Below are positions 25,299 to 34,125 of a stretch of DNA of 64,000 nucleotides, in pieces; the first letter of the stretch is position 1, and the number at the start of each line of letters is the position of its first letter. The translations under genes were made by a program, and so were the position numbers. Below the pieces are notes generated by a model. That model had not been told where the DNA came from and did not search any database. It saw only the letters and a list, made by a program, of their open reading frames with translations. This stretch comes from Bacillus sp. ZZV12-4809. GTDB lineage: Bacteria; Bacillota; Bacilli; Bacillales; Cytobacillaceae. The stretch is taken from positions 1 through 64,000 of the forward strand of contig NZ_VCRN01000011.1 of assembly GCF_009849585.1 (NCBI RefSeq). Reading direction: 5' to 3'.

Positions 25299-26366
25299 TT
25301 ATTTAGGAAAGGCTTCATCGATATATTCATTTGTCCAAATAACACCAGGTTCTGTATTTTGCTCTTTCGTAATTCCAGTTAAATCGCCAAATTCAACCAA
25401 AGGAACTTGAGCATTATCCCAGGATTCTTTAGTCATTTCTCCATAACCCCGGAATGTATCCTTTAAATCTATTAATGAATTCTCTAAAACCTTGTGGTCA
25501 GTTCCTTCGAAATAGGAGGCTATTGATTCTGCAGCTTCCTTTGGATTTTCACGAGTAAATTCGATTCCTTTTCCAATAGCCCGAACTACTTTAGCAGCTA
25601 TGTCGGGGTTTTCTTCAAGATATTTGCGATCTGCAAATACAACTTCCCACACCATGTTGGCATATGTGGGTTCTTCACTGGCCTTAATCACTAATTCTCC
25701 TACACGTTCATCCTTGACTTGTGCCGCAAATGGAGGGGAACTGATTCCACCTGAAACAACGCCTTCCTTCATACCGCCAATTTTAGGTCCAGTGCCCGCT
25801 AATTTCACCATTTTTACTGTGGATGAATCAACGCCATGTAATTGCATTAAATATCTCGTATAAATGTCCCCTGAATCACCTACTACATTTGTTCCGATGC
25901 TTGCGCCTTCTAATGCTGCAACACGGTCTTTTAGAGGGGCATCCATTTTTATTTTCTTTTCCGCTATGTATTCATTCGATAAGGCAATCTCAAAGGTGAG
26001 CGCGGAATTTAAAGATTGAATGGCTACAAGATCTTCACCTTTTTCCAGTGGTACAAACATACTTCTGGGGCCAGAAATGGCAAATTGAGCTTGTCCTGAT
26101 AATACCGAAGCAATAACTTGTGAACCACCGCCGCCAGAGGCAATTTCAGCTTCAATTCCTTCTTCTTTCAAAAAGCCTTTTTCAACTGCTACATAAAAAG
26201 GTGCCAATGAGAGAATTCTAGCTGGTTCAGAAAAAGTAATTTTGGTCAATCCCTTGTCATCTTTCCCGGTTCCATTCGTTGCTTGAGAATTTCCGCCGCC
26301 AGAACATCCTGCTAAAACTAAGACTAAAACTGCGAGAAGCACTGCTACACTTTTCTTGATAATCAT
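25299..26366 (-). CDS. ABC transporter substrate-binding lipoprotein (NMT1/SsuA type)
   Basis: A 355-residue lipoprotein with lipobox LAGC at residues 18-21, followed by a Gly/Ser linker and a periplasmic-binding fold of the NMT1/THI5/SsuA class (PARILSLAPFYVAVEKGFLKEEGI is typical of its N-terminal lobe). First gene of the operon with ATPase and permease; AGGAGGG site. Candidate ligands are aliphatic sulfonates, taurine or thiamine-pathway pyrimidines. No desulfonation gene (ssuD, tauD) lies next to it, so the ligand remains open. Confidence 0.88.
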   Translation of the reverse strand: MIIKKSVAVLLAVLVLVLAGCSGGGNSQATNGTGKDDKGLTKITFSEPARILSLAPFYVAVEKGFLKEEGIEAEIASGGGGSQVIASVLSGQAQFAISGPRSMFVPLEKGEDLVAIQSLNSALTFEIALSNEYIAEKKIKMDAPLKDRVAALEGASIGTNVVGDSGDIYTRYLMQLHGVDSSTVKMVKLAGTGPKIGGMKEGVVSGGISSPPFAAQVKDERVGELVIKASEEPTYANMVWEVVFADRKYLEENPDIAAKVVRAIGKGIEFTRENPKEAAESIASYFEGTDHKVLENSLIDLKDTFRGYGEMTKESWDNAQVPLVEFGDLTGITKEQNTEPGVIWTNEYIDEAFPK

Positions 26367-26779
26367 TTAATCCCTCCTAGAAATTTTATTTATATGAAAA
26401 ACACCAAGGAGTGTTTTATATATAAAACCGTGTTTTAACTTTTATTTTCTAAATTATATCATTATTTTTTCAAAATTTAAACATTTTATAAAACCAATTG
26501 AATAGTTAGGATGTTTATTGAGTACAAGGAGGGATAAGAGGAAACTTTTTTATTTGGAAAAGAAATAAGTCTGATAGGGGATATAGATTTATTCAATTTT
26601 TCAATAGAAGGGGGGTAATTTATGTCAAGTAGATAGCTGCTCTTATAACCGTTACACAACAGCGAATAGAGGGAAGGGAGGTAAGTTTCTCTAGAAGCGA
26701 ATAAATTTTAAAGGATTTCGCATACTCCATTACAATCAACAAAGTATATTAGATTCGAAAAATAGCTTATGTAAACAAA
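26367..26779. other. Intergenic stretch upstream of the ABC importer
   Basis: About 400 AT-rich bases. Close to the importer are repeated AAAACAC/GTGTTTT blocks (26398-26437) around TATATATAA, a possible promoter with operator symmetry for the minus-strand operon. The remainder shows no gene or riboswitch fold that I can recognise. Confidence 0.4.
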
Positions 26780-26809
26780 ACAGACACACTGAACAATCAG
26801 TGTGCCTGT
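26780..26809 (-). terminator. Terminator of the HAAS-domain gene
   Basis: A 13-bp stem with one mismatch, ACAGACACACTGA and TCAGTGTGCCTGT, followed on the minus strand by TTTTGTTT. It lies 8 bases past the stop at 26817. Confidence 0.85.
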
Positions 26810-26816
26810 TCCTGCT

Positions 26817-27818
26817 TTAAGAGGTAATTCTAGATTTGCGGATTCCATCATATATACTGATTGCTGCATAAATGACGAAGATGATGAAGATGCCGCTGAG
26901 CAGCCAGCTTTTAAATTGCCCGGCTGACATGGAAAATAAATCTGCCATGAATGCTGTAAATTCCTGCTGGAGCAAATTCGGGTTCAGCAGGATAAAGGTG
27001 AACACGACGGTGCTCAAAAGTTCAAGAACGGTGTTGTAGAGTGCCATTCGTTTCGTCCATTGGCCAATGATTAATTTGTAGAGGGCGAGCCCTGCTTCGA
27101 GCGCAATAATCACTACAACGATCGGCCAGTATCCCAGCAGAACATCCTGGTTGATTGCAGGAATTTTGAACTCCAGTCCTTCACCTCCGCCTCGATAGAC
27201 ACCAATCAGACGGTCGGCATAAAAGTAAAGGGTTGCCCAAATGGCGGTCCACATTAAGCTTCCGAACACCTCAACCTTGCCAATGGCTTTTTTCTTCGGA
27301 ATATAGGTGATGCTTTTCAGATCATCCGGAGTCCACGGTTTTAAGCTTGGGGACAAGGGGTGCTGGTCTTTTCCTTTATCAACCCTTTCAATAATGGCGA
27401 AGACAATGGTCAGCCAGAAAAATACCTGGACGGCTACTTCAATAAGTCTCCAAATTCCGTAGCCCATTAATTCGAGAAGGGCATTAAGGATCGTTTCGTC
27501 CTGGTTAAAATTAAAAATAAACTCGGCAGCAAGCGAAATTAATGAAATTGCTGCGGCGATCGGCAGGATCATTTTCAAAAGTGATACATATACATCAAAA
27601 TAGCGCGGCCCGATCAGATGCATCGGCTGATCCCGGTATCCTGCTGCTAAGGCTGCTGGACTGCCCAATTTGCTGAGGACCTCTTTCACATCTTCCTCAT
27701 TGTAATCATCCGGAAGCATATCCCCGATAGTAGACTGCAGCTCAAGTGCGATATCCCCACGGCTCTTTTCAGGCAGCCTCCTGGTCACTTCCTGTATATA
27801 TACGTCAATTAAATTCAT
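26817..27818 (-). CDS. HAAS-domain multi-pass membrane protein
   Basis: About 333 residues. The N-terminal 60 residues (VYIQEVTRRLPEKSRGDIALELQ.. then VLSKLGSPAALAAGYRD) form a HAAS signalling domain (DUF1700-like), which accompanies PadR regulators. About seven hydrophobic helices follow. The gene overlaps the PadR gene at 27805 and is probably translationally coupled. ATG at 27818 suits the GGGAG site better than the ATG at 27827. Function unknown; PadR/HAAS pairs are thought to act in envelope stress or transport control. Confidence 0.85.
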   Translation of the reverse strand: MNLIDVYIQEVTRRLPEKSRGDIALELQSTIGDMLPDDYNEEDVKEVLSKLGSPAALAAGYRDQPMHLIGPRYFDVYVSLLKMILPIAAAISLISLAAEFIFNFNQDETILNALLELMGYGIWRLIEVAVQVFFWLTIVFAIIERVDKGKDQHPLSPSLKPWTPDDLKSITYIPKKKAIGKVEVFGSLMWTAIWATLYFYADRLIGVYRGGGEGLEFKIPAINQDVLLGYWPIVVVIIALEAGLALYKLIIGQWTKRMALYNTVLELLSTVVFTFILLNPNLLQQEFTAFMADLFSMSAGQFKSWLLSGIFIIFVIYAAISIYDGIRKSRITS

Positions 27819-28152
27819 CTTCCTCATCTCCCTTCAACAGTCCGAAAAGCTGTTTGGAATTCTTTATCCATTCTTCTCTCAATTGCAGAAATGTCTCCAG
27901 ACCCATGTCGCTTAAAACATAATACTTTCGCGGCCGGCTCTCCGTATGATCCCAGCTGCTTGTTACAAGTTCCTGTTTTTCCAGACGCCGCAGCAATGGA
28001 TATAGTGTGCTCTGATCAATATTGATGCCGGAGTCCTCCAGTAACTGAACCAGTGAATAGCCGTATTGCGGTGTCCGAAGCTGGCTCAGCACTGCCAGAG
28101 TCAATGTCCCTCTGCGCAGTTCGGTTGTTAACGAATTCAGCAGCGTGCTCAT
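27805..28152 (-). CDS. PadR family transcriptional regulator
   Basis: A 115-residue PadR regulator with a winged helix (GTLTLAVLSQLRTPQYGYSLVQLLED, then QSTLYPLLRRLEKQELVTSSW, and the wing ESRPRKYYVLSDMG). It is small, as in PadR subfamily 2. Its 3' end overlaps the HAAS-domain membrane gene. Two near-palindromic sites directly upstream (28170-28221) are candidate operators, so the operon is probably autoregulated. Confidence 0.92.
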   Translation of the reverse strand: MSTLLNSLTTELRRGTLTLAVLSQLRTPQYGYSLVQLLEDSGINIDQSTLYPLLRRLEKQELVTSSWDHTESRPRKYYVLSDMGLETFLQLREEWIKNSKQLFGLLKGDEEDEFN

Positions 28153-28169
28153 TTCCTCACCTCGCTTGA

Positions 28170-28221
28170 TATACTATATGTCATACACTATGTGGTTTAT
28201 ACTATGTATCATACAGTATGG
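28170..28221 (-). promoter_or_regulatory. Tandem PadR operator sites
   Basis: Two related, near-palindromic elements: TATACTATATGTCATACACT..ATG at 28170-28192 and TATACTATGTATCATACAGT..ATGG at 28198-28221, spaced 28 bases start to start (about 2.7 helical turns). The ATACTxTATGATACATAGTAT-type symmetry fits dimeric PadR binding; assignment to the adjacent regulator is inferred. Confidence 0.7.
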
Positions 28222-28540
28222 TTGTGATAAAAACAATAAATTTTTTGAACCCAGTTTTTTGGACAGGGTATTTAGCCCAGGAACAGCCTTTTCGTTTTTT
28301 GTGGAGGTTTTTTATAAATAAAGCTTTACATGTAAGACGCAAGGAGATTTTCTAATGAGCTAATAACGAGGAGCAGGTGAGGAATAATTAGCGCATACTT
28401 TTAGGTGATTGAAGGAGATGGCTATAGAATATTAGGCTCCAATTCCTGCGAACTTATATTAGTGTTTTCTATTCTTAAGAAAGCGGATTATCAAGAGACA
28501 TTCGATTACAACCCAAATGGGGGACTGTTGAACGAGTATA

Positions 28541-28587
28541 AAAACAACTCCAAAATCAACTTGTATAGCAGCTTTTGGAGTTGTTTT
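28541..28587. terminator. Bidirectional terminator
   Basis: Perfect 15-bp arms, AAAACAACTCCAAAA (28541-28555) and TTTTGGAGTTGTTTT (28573-28587). It follows the MerR gene on the minus strand and could also stop plus-strand transcription. Confidence 0.85.
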
Positions 28588-28638
28588 CTGTGGTTGAATA
28601 TGAAATAAATCTAAAATGAATATATGGTAACACTCTAA

Positions 28639-29382
28639 TTAATGATTTAACAAATAGTTAGACGCTACTTTATTTAGATAATATGAGAAACCAATTTGCT
28701 GTTGTTCTAACATGTTTCTGTGGAAATCGTCTGCTATGAAAAGCTCTGTCTGATTAAGAAAATCCTGAGGTGTTGATGGAAGGCCCTTTCTTTTTAGAAA
28801 TGTTAGATGTTCTTTTACACGATCCAATACTTGAGAAGCATTTGCAGAGTAGCCTTCTTGTAAAAAATGAATCATATCCTCATTGAATGACTGTGCTTCC
28901 ATCGCCGTATCGTTCATGAATTCAACATCAATTGTTTGACTTGATAGATCAAAATCATATTCATTTTTCAAATGTTCAGTTTGGTCCGTTAAGGCTTCTT
29001 TCCATTCCTCTTCACTATTAAAACCCTTAAACATTTTTTCCATATCTAAATCTGCTCCTTCTTTGACACTGATAATCGAGGTATTGATCGTCTTGATCAG
29101 TTCTTTAAATCGATCTGCTTTTTGTTCTAATAAATACTTTTGCTGAATCAATCTTTTTTCCCGGTCAATCTCCCCATCTAATAATTGTTTAATTTCCTTG
29201 AGAGGGAAGTCCAATTCTTTGTAAAAGAGTATATGCTGCAATCGCTCTAGATCTTTTTTTCCGTATAATCGATAGCCAGCTTCTGTCGTTTGCTCTGGAA
29301 TCAGGAGTCCTATTTTGTGATAATGGTGTAACGTTTTTACTGTAATATGTGATAGTTTTGCAGCTTCATGAACCGTGTACAT
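28639..29382 (-). CDS. MerR family regulator with TipAS-type C-terminal domain
   Basis: 247 residues: a MerR winged helix (YTVHEAAKLSHITVKTLHHYHKIGLL..GYRLY), a dimerisation coiled coil (about 75-115) and a helical TipAS drug-binding domain (about 125-245). Relatives such as Mta and TipA activate multidrug-efflux genes when a ligand binds. It has a MerR-type promoter with a 19-base spacer immediately upstream, implying autoregulation. A paralogue with the same promoter design lies at 54671. No efflux gene is adjacent on the same strand; the hydrolase at 29662 is divergent. Confidence 0.92.
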   Translation of the reverse strand: MYTVHEAAKLSHITVKTLHHYHKIGLLIPEQTTEAGYRLYGKKDLERLQHILFYKELDFPLKEIKQLLDGEIDREKRLIQQKYLLEQKADRFKELIKTINTSIISVKEGADLDMEKMFKGFNSEEEWKEALTDQTEHLKNEYDFDLSSQTIDVEFMNDTAMEAQSFNEDMIHFLQEGYSANASQVLDRVKEHLTFLKRKGLPSTPQDFLNQTELFIADDFHRNMLEQQQIGFSYYLNKVASNYLLNH

Positions 29383-29406
29383 TTTTTCCTCCTTTCTGTG
29401 CTCTTT

Positions 29407-29437
29407 ATACTAAAGTATCCTCTAAGGTAAGAGTCAA
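29407..29437 (-). promoter_or_regulatory. MerR-type promoter with 19-base spacer
   Basis: On the minus strand: TTGACT (-35), a 19-base spacer beginning CTTACCTTAGAGG, and TAGTAT (-10). The overlong spacer is the hallmark of MerR-activated promoters. The same arrangement precedes the paralogue at 54671. Confidence 0.85.
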
Positions 29438-29661
29438 CACTTTTAATTCCCTTATTCGTCCAACATGTACATAAACATTTATCTAAAATAATGGTGGTCT
29501 AATCATATGCTTCGCTTTTTCGGTTTCCACATGTCCATACGACTAGAGGAGTAGAAAATAATAAGCTCCAGGCAGGTTAACATAAATAATGATTATATTG
29601 TATGATTAATTTTCAACATCAAGTGTGGAGATTTTACTAGTACTTATTGGAGGAAAAATTG

Positions 29662-31110
29662 TTGAATACTATCGTAAACCTAAAGAAATTGGGCCTTATT
29701 CTTCTGCTGCTCATCCTGCTAACACCCTTAACTGTCCAGGCTGCTCAGCCTTTGAAAACGGAAGACATTGATCAATATGTCACTGACTATATTAAGCGTA
29801 ATGGGCTGCCTGGTGCATCGATTGCAGTTGTAAAGAACGGAAAATTAGTGTACGAGAAAGGCTATGGTCATGATTCCGAAGGGAACCCTATAACAGAGAA
29901 GTCGTTAATGAGAATCGGTTCGGCATCCAAGTCATTTACGGCATTTGCTGTTTTGCAGCTTGTGGAGGAAGGGAAAATCAATCTGGATGACCCAATAATA
30001 AAGTATTTGCCTGAGATCACACTGGACGATTCCAGATGGAAAGAGGTTACAGTCCGTCAGCTTTTAAGCCACACATCAGGTATTCCAAACCCGGTTATTG
30101 TACCGCCGGCGAATACCTTACAAGCAGGTGTGGAGCGTATGAATGTGTGGAAGCTGCAGTCAAATCCGGGAGATAAATATTATTATAGCAATGGAAACTA
30201 CTGGGTTTTAGCATTTTTGGTGGAGAAAGTAAGCGGAATAGATTTTTCTCAATATCTTCAACAGAAGGTATATTCTCCGCTGGGAATGAATGATTCAGTC
30301 ACTACAGTGAACTCAGGAGATTCTGTACCTGGTTTACCTAAAGGGTATGTAACGGCATATGGAACTGGAATGCCTTGGACAGAGCTGGAAGCGATGAATA
30401 TGGGCGCTGGAAGTATTATTTCAACAGCATCAGATATGGGGAAATGGCTTTCTATGCTGACAAACGGGGGAAAGGCAGTAACTGGGGAGCAGTTATTATC
30501 AAAGAACTTATTAACTGAAGCTATTTCACCACAGCACGAAAGCAAAAAATACGGCCTTGGCTGGGAGTTAAGTTCACCTAATGTAAAGCCGGCACGCATA
30601 TCTCATAGCGGTGTGGTATCAACGTATCAAACACAGCAAGACATCATCCCAAGCAGTGGTTATGCAGTTGCTGTCCTGCTAAATAGCTATACCCCTACAT
30701 TTGAACATGCATATGAAATCAGTTCGGGTATTATTCAATTAACGGAAGGGAAAGAACCGGAACAAAAAGCTCCAACATCTAAAATCATTGATTTATCACT
30801 TGGCGCTATCACATTGATTTATTCCATTTTAGGAGTTAGAGGATTCATTCGAAGCAGAAAATGGTCTGAAAAACGGCAGCAGCATCCTCTTTGGAGATTT
30901 ATCCTTCGTTTATTGCCCCAATTGGTTCCGACATTATTACTGGGGTGGCTGTTCTTTATTGTTCCAGCCTTACAAAACAACAGCTCGACCACTATAGATG
31001 CATTCGGCCTTTTCCCAGCCGCCATGTTCTTATTAGCAATAATTTTCATCATTGGATTCGTTCTGACCATCCTGCGGATCTATTACCGGGTAAAATTGTA
31101 TAAAGGATAG
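29662..31110 (+). CDS. Serine hydrolase, class C beta-lactamase/PBP4* family, membrane anchored
   Basis: About 482 residues: signal peptide, then a beta-lactamase-fold domain with the SxxK nucleophile motif (IGSASKSF, about residue 88) and the YSN motif (YYYSNGNYW), then three hydrophobic helices in the last 100 residues. Members act as D,D-peptidases, esterases or D-amino-acid amidases. The third motif appears as HSG (ISHSGVVS). TTG starts at 29659 and 29662 both follow GGAGG; the latter has 8-base spacing. It is divergent from the MerR gene, so it may be a target of that regulator. This is inference. Confidence 0.9.
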   Translation: MNTIVNLKKLGLILLLLILLTPLTVQAAQPLKTEDIDQYVTDYIKRNGLPGASIAVVKNGKLVYEKGYGHDSEGNPITEKSLMRIGSASKSFTAFAVLQLVEEGKINLDDPIIKYLPEITLDDSRWKEVTVRQLLSHTSGIPNPVIVPPANTLQAGVERMNVWKLQSNPGDKYYYSNGNYWVLAFLVEKVSGIDFSQYLQQKVYSPLGMNDSVTTVNSGDSVPGLPKGYVTAYGTGMPWTELEAMNMGAGSIISTASDMGKWLSMLTNGGKAVTGEQLLSKNLLTEAISPQHESKKYGLGWELSSPNVKPARISHSGVVSTYQTQQDIIPSSGYAVAVLLNSYTPTFEHAYEISSGIIQLTEGKEPEQKAPTSKIIDLSLGAITLIYSILGVRGFIRSRKWSEKRQQHPLWRFILRLLPQLVPTLLLGWLFFIVPALQNNSSTTIDAFGLFPAAMFLLAIIFIIGFVLTILRIYYRVKLYKG

Positions 31111-31123
31111 ATTTTACAAAACT

Positions 31124-31153
31124 AAAACGCTCAGAAAATGCTCTGAGCGTTTT
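31124..31153. terminator. Bidirectional terminator
   Basis: AAAACGCTCAGA pairs with TCTGAGCGTTTT; A-run on one side and T-run on the other. It separates the convergent serine hydrolase and LysE genes. Confidence 0.9.
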
Positions 31154-31183
31154 TGATTGCCATTATTAAATAACGACCTGAGT

Positions 31184-31807
31184 TTACTGCTGTTTATCCA
31201 GCGCCAATTTCAACCCAAAACCAATTAACACTGCACCGGTTGCTTTATCCATCACCCTTTGAACTTTTGGCGACATGAGCCATTCGCGCAGATAGTTAAT
31301 AAAAAAGACGTAGAGAAAAAACCAGGATATGCTTAACAGTGTATAGATAATCCCCATCATGATCAGCTGCTGCTGCGCGTTTTCACCGGTCTTCACAAAT
31401 TGAGGGAGAAAGGTTAGAAAGAACATCGCCACCTTGGGATTCAGCACGTTAGAAAGAAGTCCTTGTTTAAAAGCAGATTTTTTTAATTCTGCTTTCATAT
31501 CAGAAGCTGCATCAATCTTTTTCTTCTTTTTCATGGAGATAAAGGAAGATAGCCCAAGGTAAATTAAATAAACGGCACCAACATATTTTATGATTTCAAA
31601 GGCAGCAGAGGACTGCATTAAAATAGCGGATAGGCCAAAAGCAGCCGCAAACGTATGAACTAATGAGCCAGCTGTGATGCCGAGCCCCATTTTATAGCCA
31701 TCTGCTCTTCCGTCTGCAATCGTCCTCTTTGTTATAAGGGCCGTATCGATACCGGGGCTCATGACCACAAACAAAGAAAGAATTAAAAACGTAAAGAAAT
31801 CATTCAT
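31184..31807 (-). CDS. LysE family amino-acid exporter
   Basis: A 207-residue membrane protein with about six helices. LSLFVVMSPGIDTALITKRTIADGRADGYKMGLGITAG is the family signature (N-terminal PGP-like motif), and GLLSNVLNPKVAMFFLTFLPQF is the second conserved block. ATG at 31807 is chosen because AAGGAGTG precedes it; the longest frame starts 13 codons earlier. Family members such as RhtB export amino acids or homoserine lactones. The cargo is unknown. Confidence 0.92.
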   Translation of the reverse strand: MNDFFTFLILSLFVVMSPGIDTALITKRTIADGRADGYKMGLGITAGSLVHTFAAAFGLSAILMQSSAAFEIIKYVGAVYLIYLGLSSFISMKKKKKIDAASDMKAELKKSAFKQGLLSNVLNPKVAMFFLTFLPQFVKTGENAQQQLIMMGIIYTLLSISWFFLYVFFINYLREWLMSPKVQRVMDKATGAVLIGFGLKLALDKQQ

Positions 31808-32045
31808 ATTTTCACTCCTTGCCCATGTCATAAAATGGTTTAACAAAATATTAAATCTAATTTATCACATGGTGAACCTTTTTTGTTGAAATAATTTGAA
31901 AAATTAAGATTGGTGACAGGGAAAATAACATTTTTGCAAGAAAAAGGGAGGTTAAGGGAGGAGGAGGCTGAGAGAAGGAAAGCCTGACAGTGCATCTTCT
32001 TTTTTAAAGCCAGATGGATGCTGCAGGCCGGATATAAATAAATTA

Positions 32046-32513
32046 TTAAGCATTTGCATCCTGGAAAAACCATTTACAAAATAAGCGGCTAATATAAAAG
32101 GAAAGACATAAAGAAACCCATGTAATATACCATTCCCAATGGATATAGTTAATGAGAGCGGTATATTTTTCGATTAAGACTTCAACAATTGTCAATACAG
32201 AAACAAAACCCGCATAATAACTTATCTGAAAAACACGGCTCCGGCCATTTGGATACCATACATTAAACGCGGCACATACAGCCGGAAGCGCATAATACTC
32301 ATAAGTAAAGCTCGTGCGATTTATGGAAGGGAATAACCGAATCGGATATTCAAGGAGCCCCAGTTCCACGACAGCCAGGCCGGCCAGAAAAGTAATAAAC
32401 TGCTTAAATAAAAGAGCGACAACTGCAAGCCGAATTTTATTTTTCGGAATGAAGGCGAGAATCACAGTAGCTGCAATATAAACCATTAGTAAGATCCACC
32501 ATTCGATTCTCAT
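32046..32513 (-). CDS. Five-helix membrane protein, CBO0543-like (second of a tandem pair)
   Basis: About 155 residues with five hydrophobic helices and a conserved VVELGLLEYPIRLFP loop after helix 2, plus EVLIEKYTALINYIHWEWYITW near the end. The start codon overlaps the stop of the upstream paralogue (ATGA), so the genes are translationally coupled. The layout resembles CBO0543-type proteins; the name is tentative and no function is known. Confidence 0.7.
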   Translation of the reverse strand: MRIEWWILLMVYIAATVILAFIPKNKIRLAVVALLFKQFITFLAGLAVVELGLLEYPIRLFPSINRTSFTYEYYALPAVCAAFNVWYPNGRSRVFQISYYAGFVSVLTIVEVLIEKYTALINYIHWEWYITWVSLCLSFYISRLFCKWFFQDANA

Positions 32514-33007
32514 GAGGTTTCCCGCCATTCTGTTTGAAACTTAGCTTGATCTTTAAAGAACCAATTACAGCAAACTTCACTTATAAAAAACAGGAAAGCA
32601 ATATACATCCACATCCCATACCACGTCATAGACCCGTATTCCAATAGGTCTGTATAGGTTTCAATGGTTACATCGTACAAAGTAACCGCAGAAACCCAAA
32701 CCGCAAAATAGGAAAAGCGGGCCCATATGAATCCCTTTACTCTTTTCTTCACATAGTAGATGGAAAAAAGGAATGGATAAAACAAGTAATTAATAGTGAT
32801 TGCGAGATCTGTTGCTTTGGGAAACTCCCGTACCGGAGCACTTAGTAAACCAAATTCAAATGCAGGCATATCGCAAAGCCAGACAATCGACTGAAAGATT
32901 GAATAGGCCAGCAATCCCTTGCGCAAGTTCTTTTTCTGAATGAATAAAATGAAACCTAAAAAACCAAAAATCCACATGGCAGCCAGGATCAGATGCTCCT
33001 TCTCCAT
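32510..33007 (-). CDS. Five-helix membrane protein, CBO0543-like (first of a tandem pair)
   Basis: About 165 residues, paralogous to the next gene: FEFGLLSAPVREFPKATD corresponds to its VELGLLEYPIRLFPSIN, and DVTIETYTDLLEYGSMTWYGMW to its EVLIEKY segment. Five hydrophobic helices. Overlapping ATGA stop/start with the downstream gene. The pair may form a hetero-oligomer in the membrane (inference). Start ATG 33007 has GGGG about 9 bases upstream. Confidence 0.7.
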   Translation of the reverse strand: MEKEHLILAAMWIFGFLGFILFIQKKNLRKGLLAYSIFQSIVWLCDMPAFEFGLLSAPVREFPKATDLAITINYLFYPFLFSIYYVKKRVKGFIWARFSYFAVWVSAVTLYDVTIETYTDLLEYGSMTWYGMWMYIAFLFFISEVCCNWFFKDQAKFQTEWRETS

Positions 33008-33022
33008 AAGGTCAGACCCCAT

Positions 33023-33434
33023 TTCAAATGAAAATGTCTGTATTTACTTCGGATTAGTTTATTTTGTGTATTATTTAGGTTACTATATGTGGAATATATT
33101 CTCAAAGGAGCATCAAACATAGAACGGGGGCTTTTACAGATGAAATAGTCATTCTTCCTTGAGGAGCATAACGTGATGGATTAATTGGAAAAGGTAATTT
33201 GAATCAAAACATTTAAGAAATTAGGGTGTTCGTGTAAAGAGGGGATAATGTTCTAAGGAAATCAGAAATTCGTTATTAAAAGGAAAATCCCCAGCTTTAT
33301 GACAAGAAGCAGGAGATTTATGAAAACTAGGCAAGGTATTGATAGCTTTAAAAAGAGCATTCCTAAACTAGTTCCAAATTAGATCCAGTTTATTTGAATA
33401 GAAATTAATGGCCCTCTTATAGCTTAGGATATTA
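33023..33434. other. Gene-free stretch
   Basis: About 410 AT-rich bases between the tandem membrane genes and the broken TPR gene. Only short interrupted frames; no terminator or repeat that I can support. Confidence 0.4.
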
Positions 33435-33853
33435 TCATCCTTTGTGGTGTCTATTAAGCATTTTAGCAGCAGCTCCATCGCTTTTACTATGCTCGTTCAA
33501 ATTATATAAGGTCATCGAATAGAAGGCTTGAATCGCTCTATTAGCAGGGAATAACTCCATTCCCTTTTGAAAAGTCCCTTTTGATTTTTCGTACTCTCCC
33601 AATGTTCTATACGTACTTCCTAACCCTAATATGGCTCCTTCCAGATCATTAGCGGGCAGTCCTAATTTAATCGCTTTTTCGAAAATGGCACCGCTTTTGA
33701 TTCTTCTCCTACTAAATCAAAACTCCAAGCGCATTGATAGTTTACCTGTCCATTTTCGGGATACTCCTGAACCAATTTTATAAGTTCTTCATTTGATTCC
33801 TTATGATTTCCGCTATTCCGTAACTCAATTGCTCTGCTTAGTTCTTTTTCCAA
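33435..33853 (-). pseudogene. Tetratricopeptide-repeat protein, frameshifted
   Basis: Read on the minus strand, the first frame encodes EKELSRAIELRNSGNHKESNEEL to GEESKAVPFSKKRLN and stops at 33662. In the next frame the protein continues naturally (FEKAIKLGLPANDLEGAILG, then LGSTYRTLGEYEKSKGTFQK, ending MLNRHHKG). Loss of one T in the TTTT run near 33697 explains the break. Joined, it is a protein of about 140 residues with three TPR-like helix pairs. TTG at 33853 follows TTGGAGG. Either a real pseudogene or a homopolymer error in the assembly. Confidence 0.8.
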
Positions 33854-34125
33854 TTTTTTAACCTCCAATGGTTATCAATTTAATCGGTTCACTTTAAAAA
33901 ATGTTAGCTTTTCACTCGTTTAATTATCAGAACATTGACAATAGTCATTATATATGCCGGATTAGAAATATAAAAGGCTACAGACAGCTTTCTTATTTTG
34001 AAATAAGCTGTGAGGTAAAGTAAAAGCTTCTTTCTTCTATCTGTTCCTTCTTTATTGATATACTGTAAGAATGCCAGATGAAACCTGTAATCAAATTTAT
34101 ACATATACATTGGAGGAACGATTTA

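Noticed and set aside
25299-26800. Riboswitch (thiamine or S-box) upstream of the ABC importer
   Set aside because: I could not find the conserved cores of TPP or SAM riboswitches by eye; only AAAACAC/GTGTTTT symmetry was seen.
28405-28608. 67-residue plus-strand frame
   Set aside because: It reads through a strong bidirectional terminator stem and has no motif.
33904-34110. 68-residue minus-strand frame upstream of the MFS gene
   Set aside because: It overlaps the MFS ribosome-site region, has no ribosome site of its own and no recognisable sequence.
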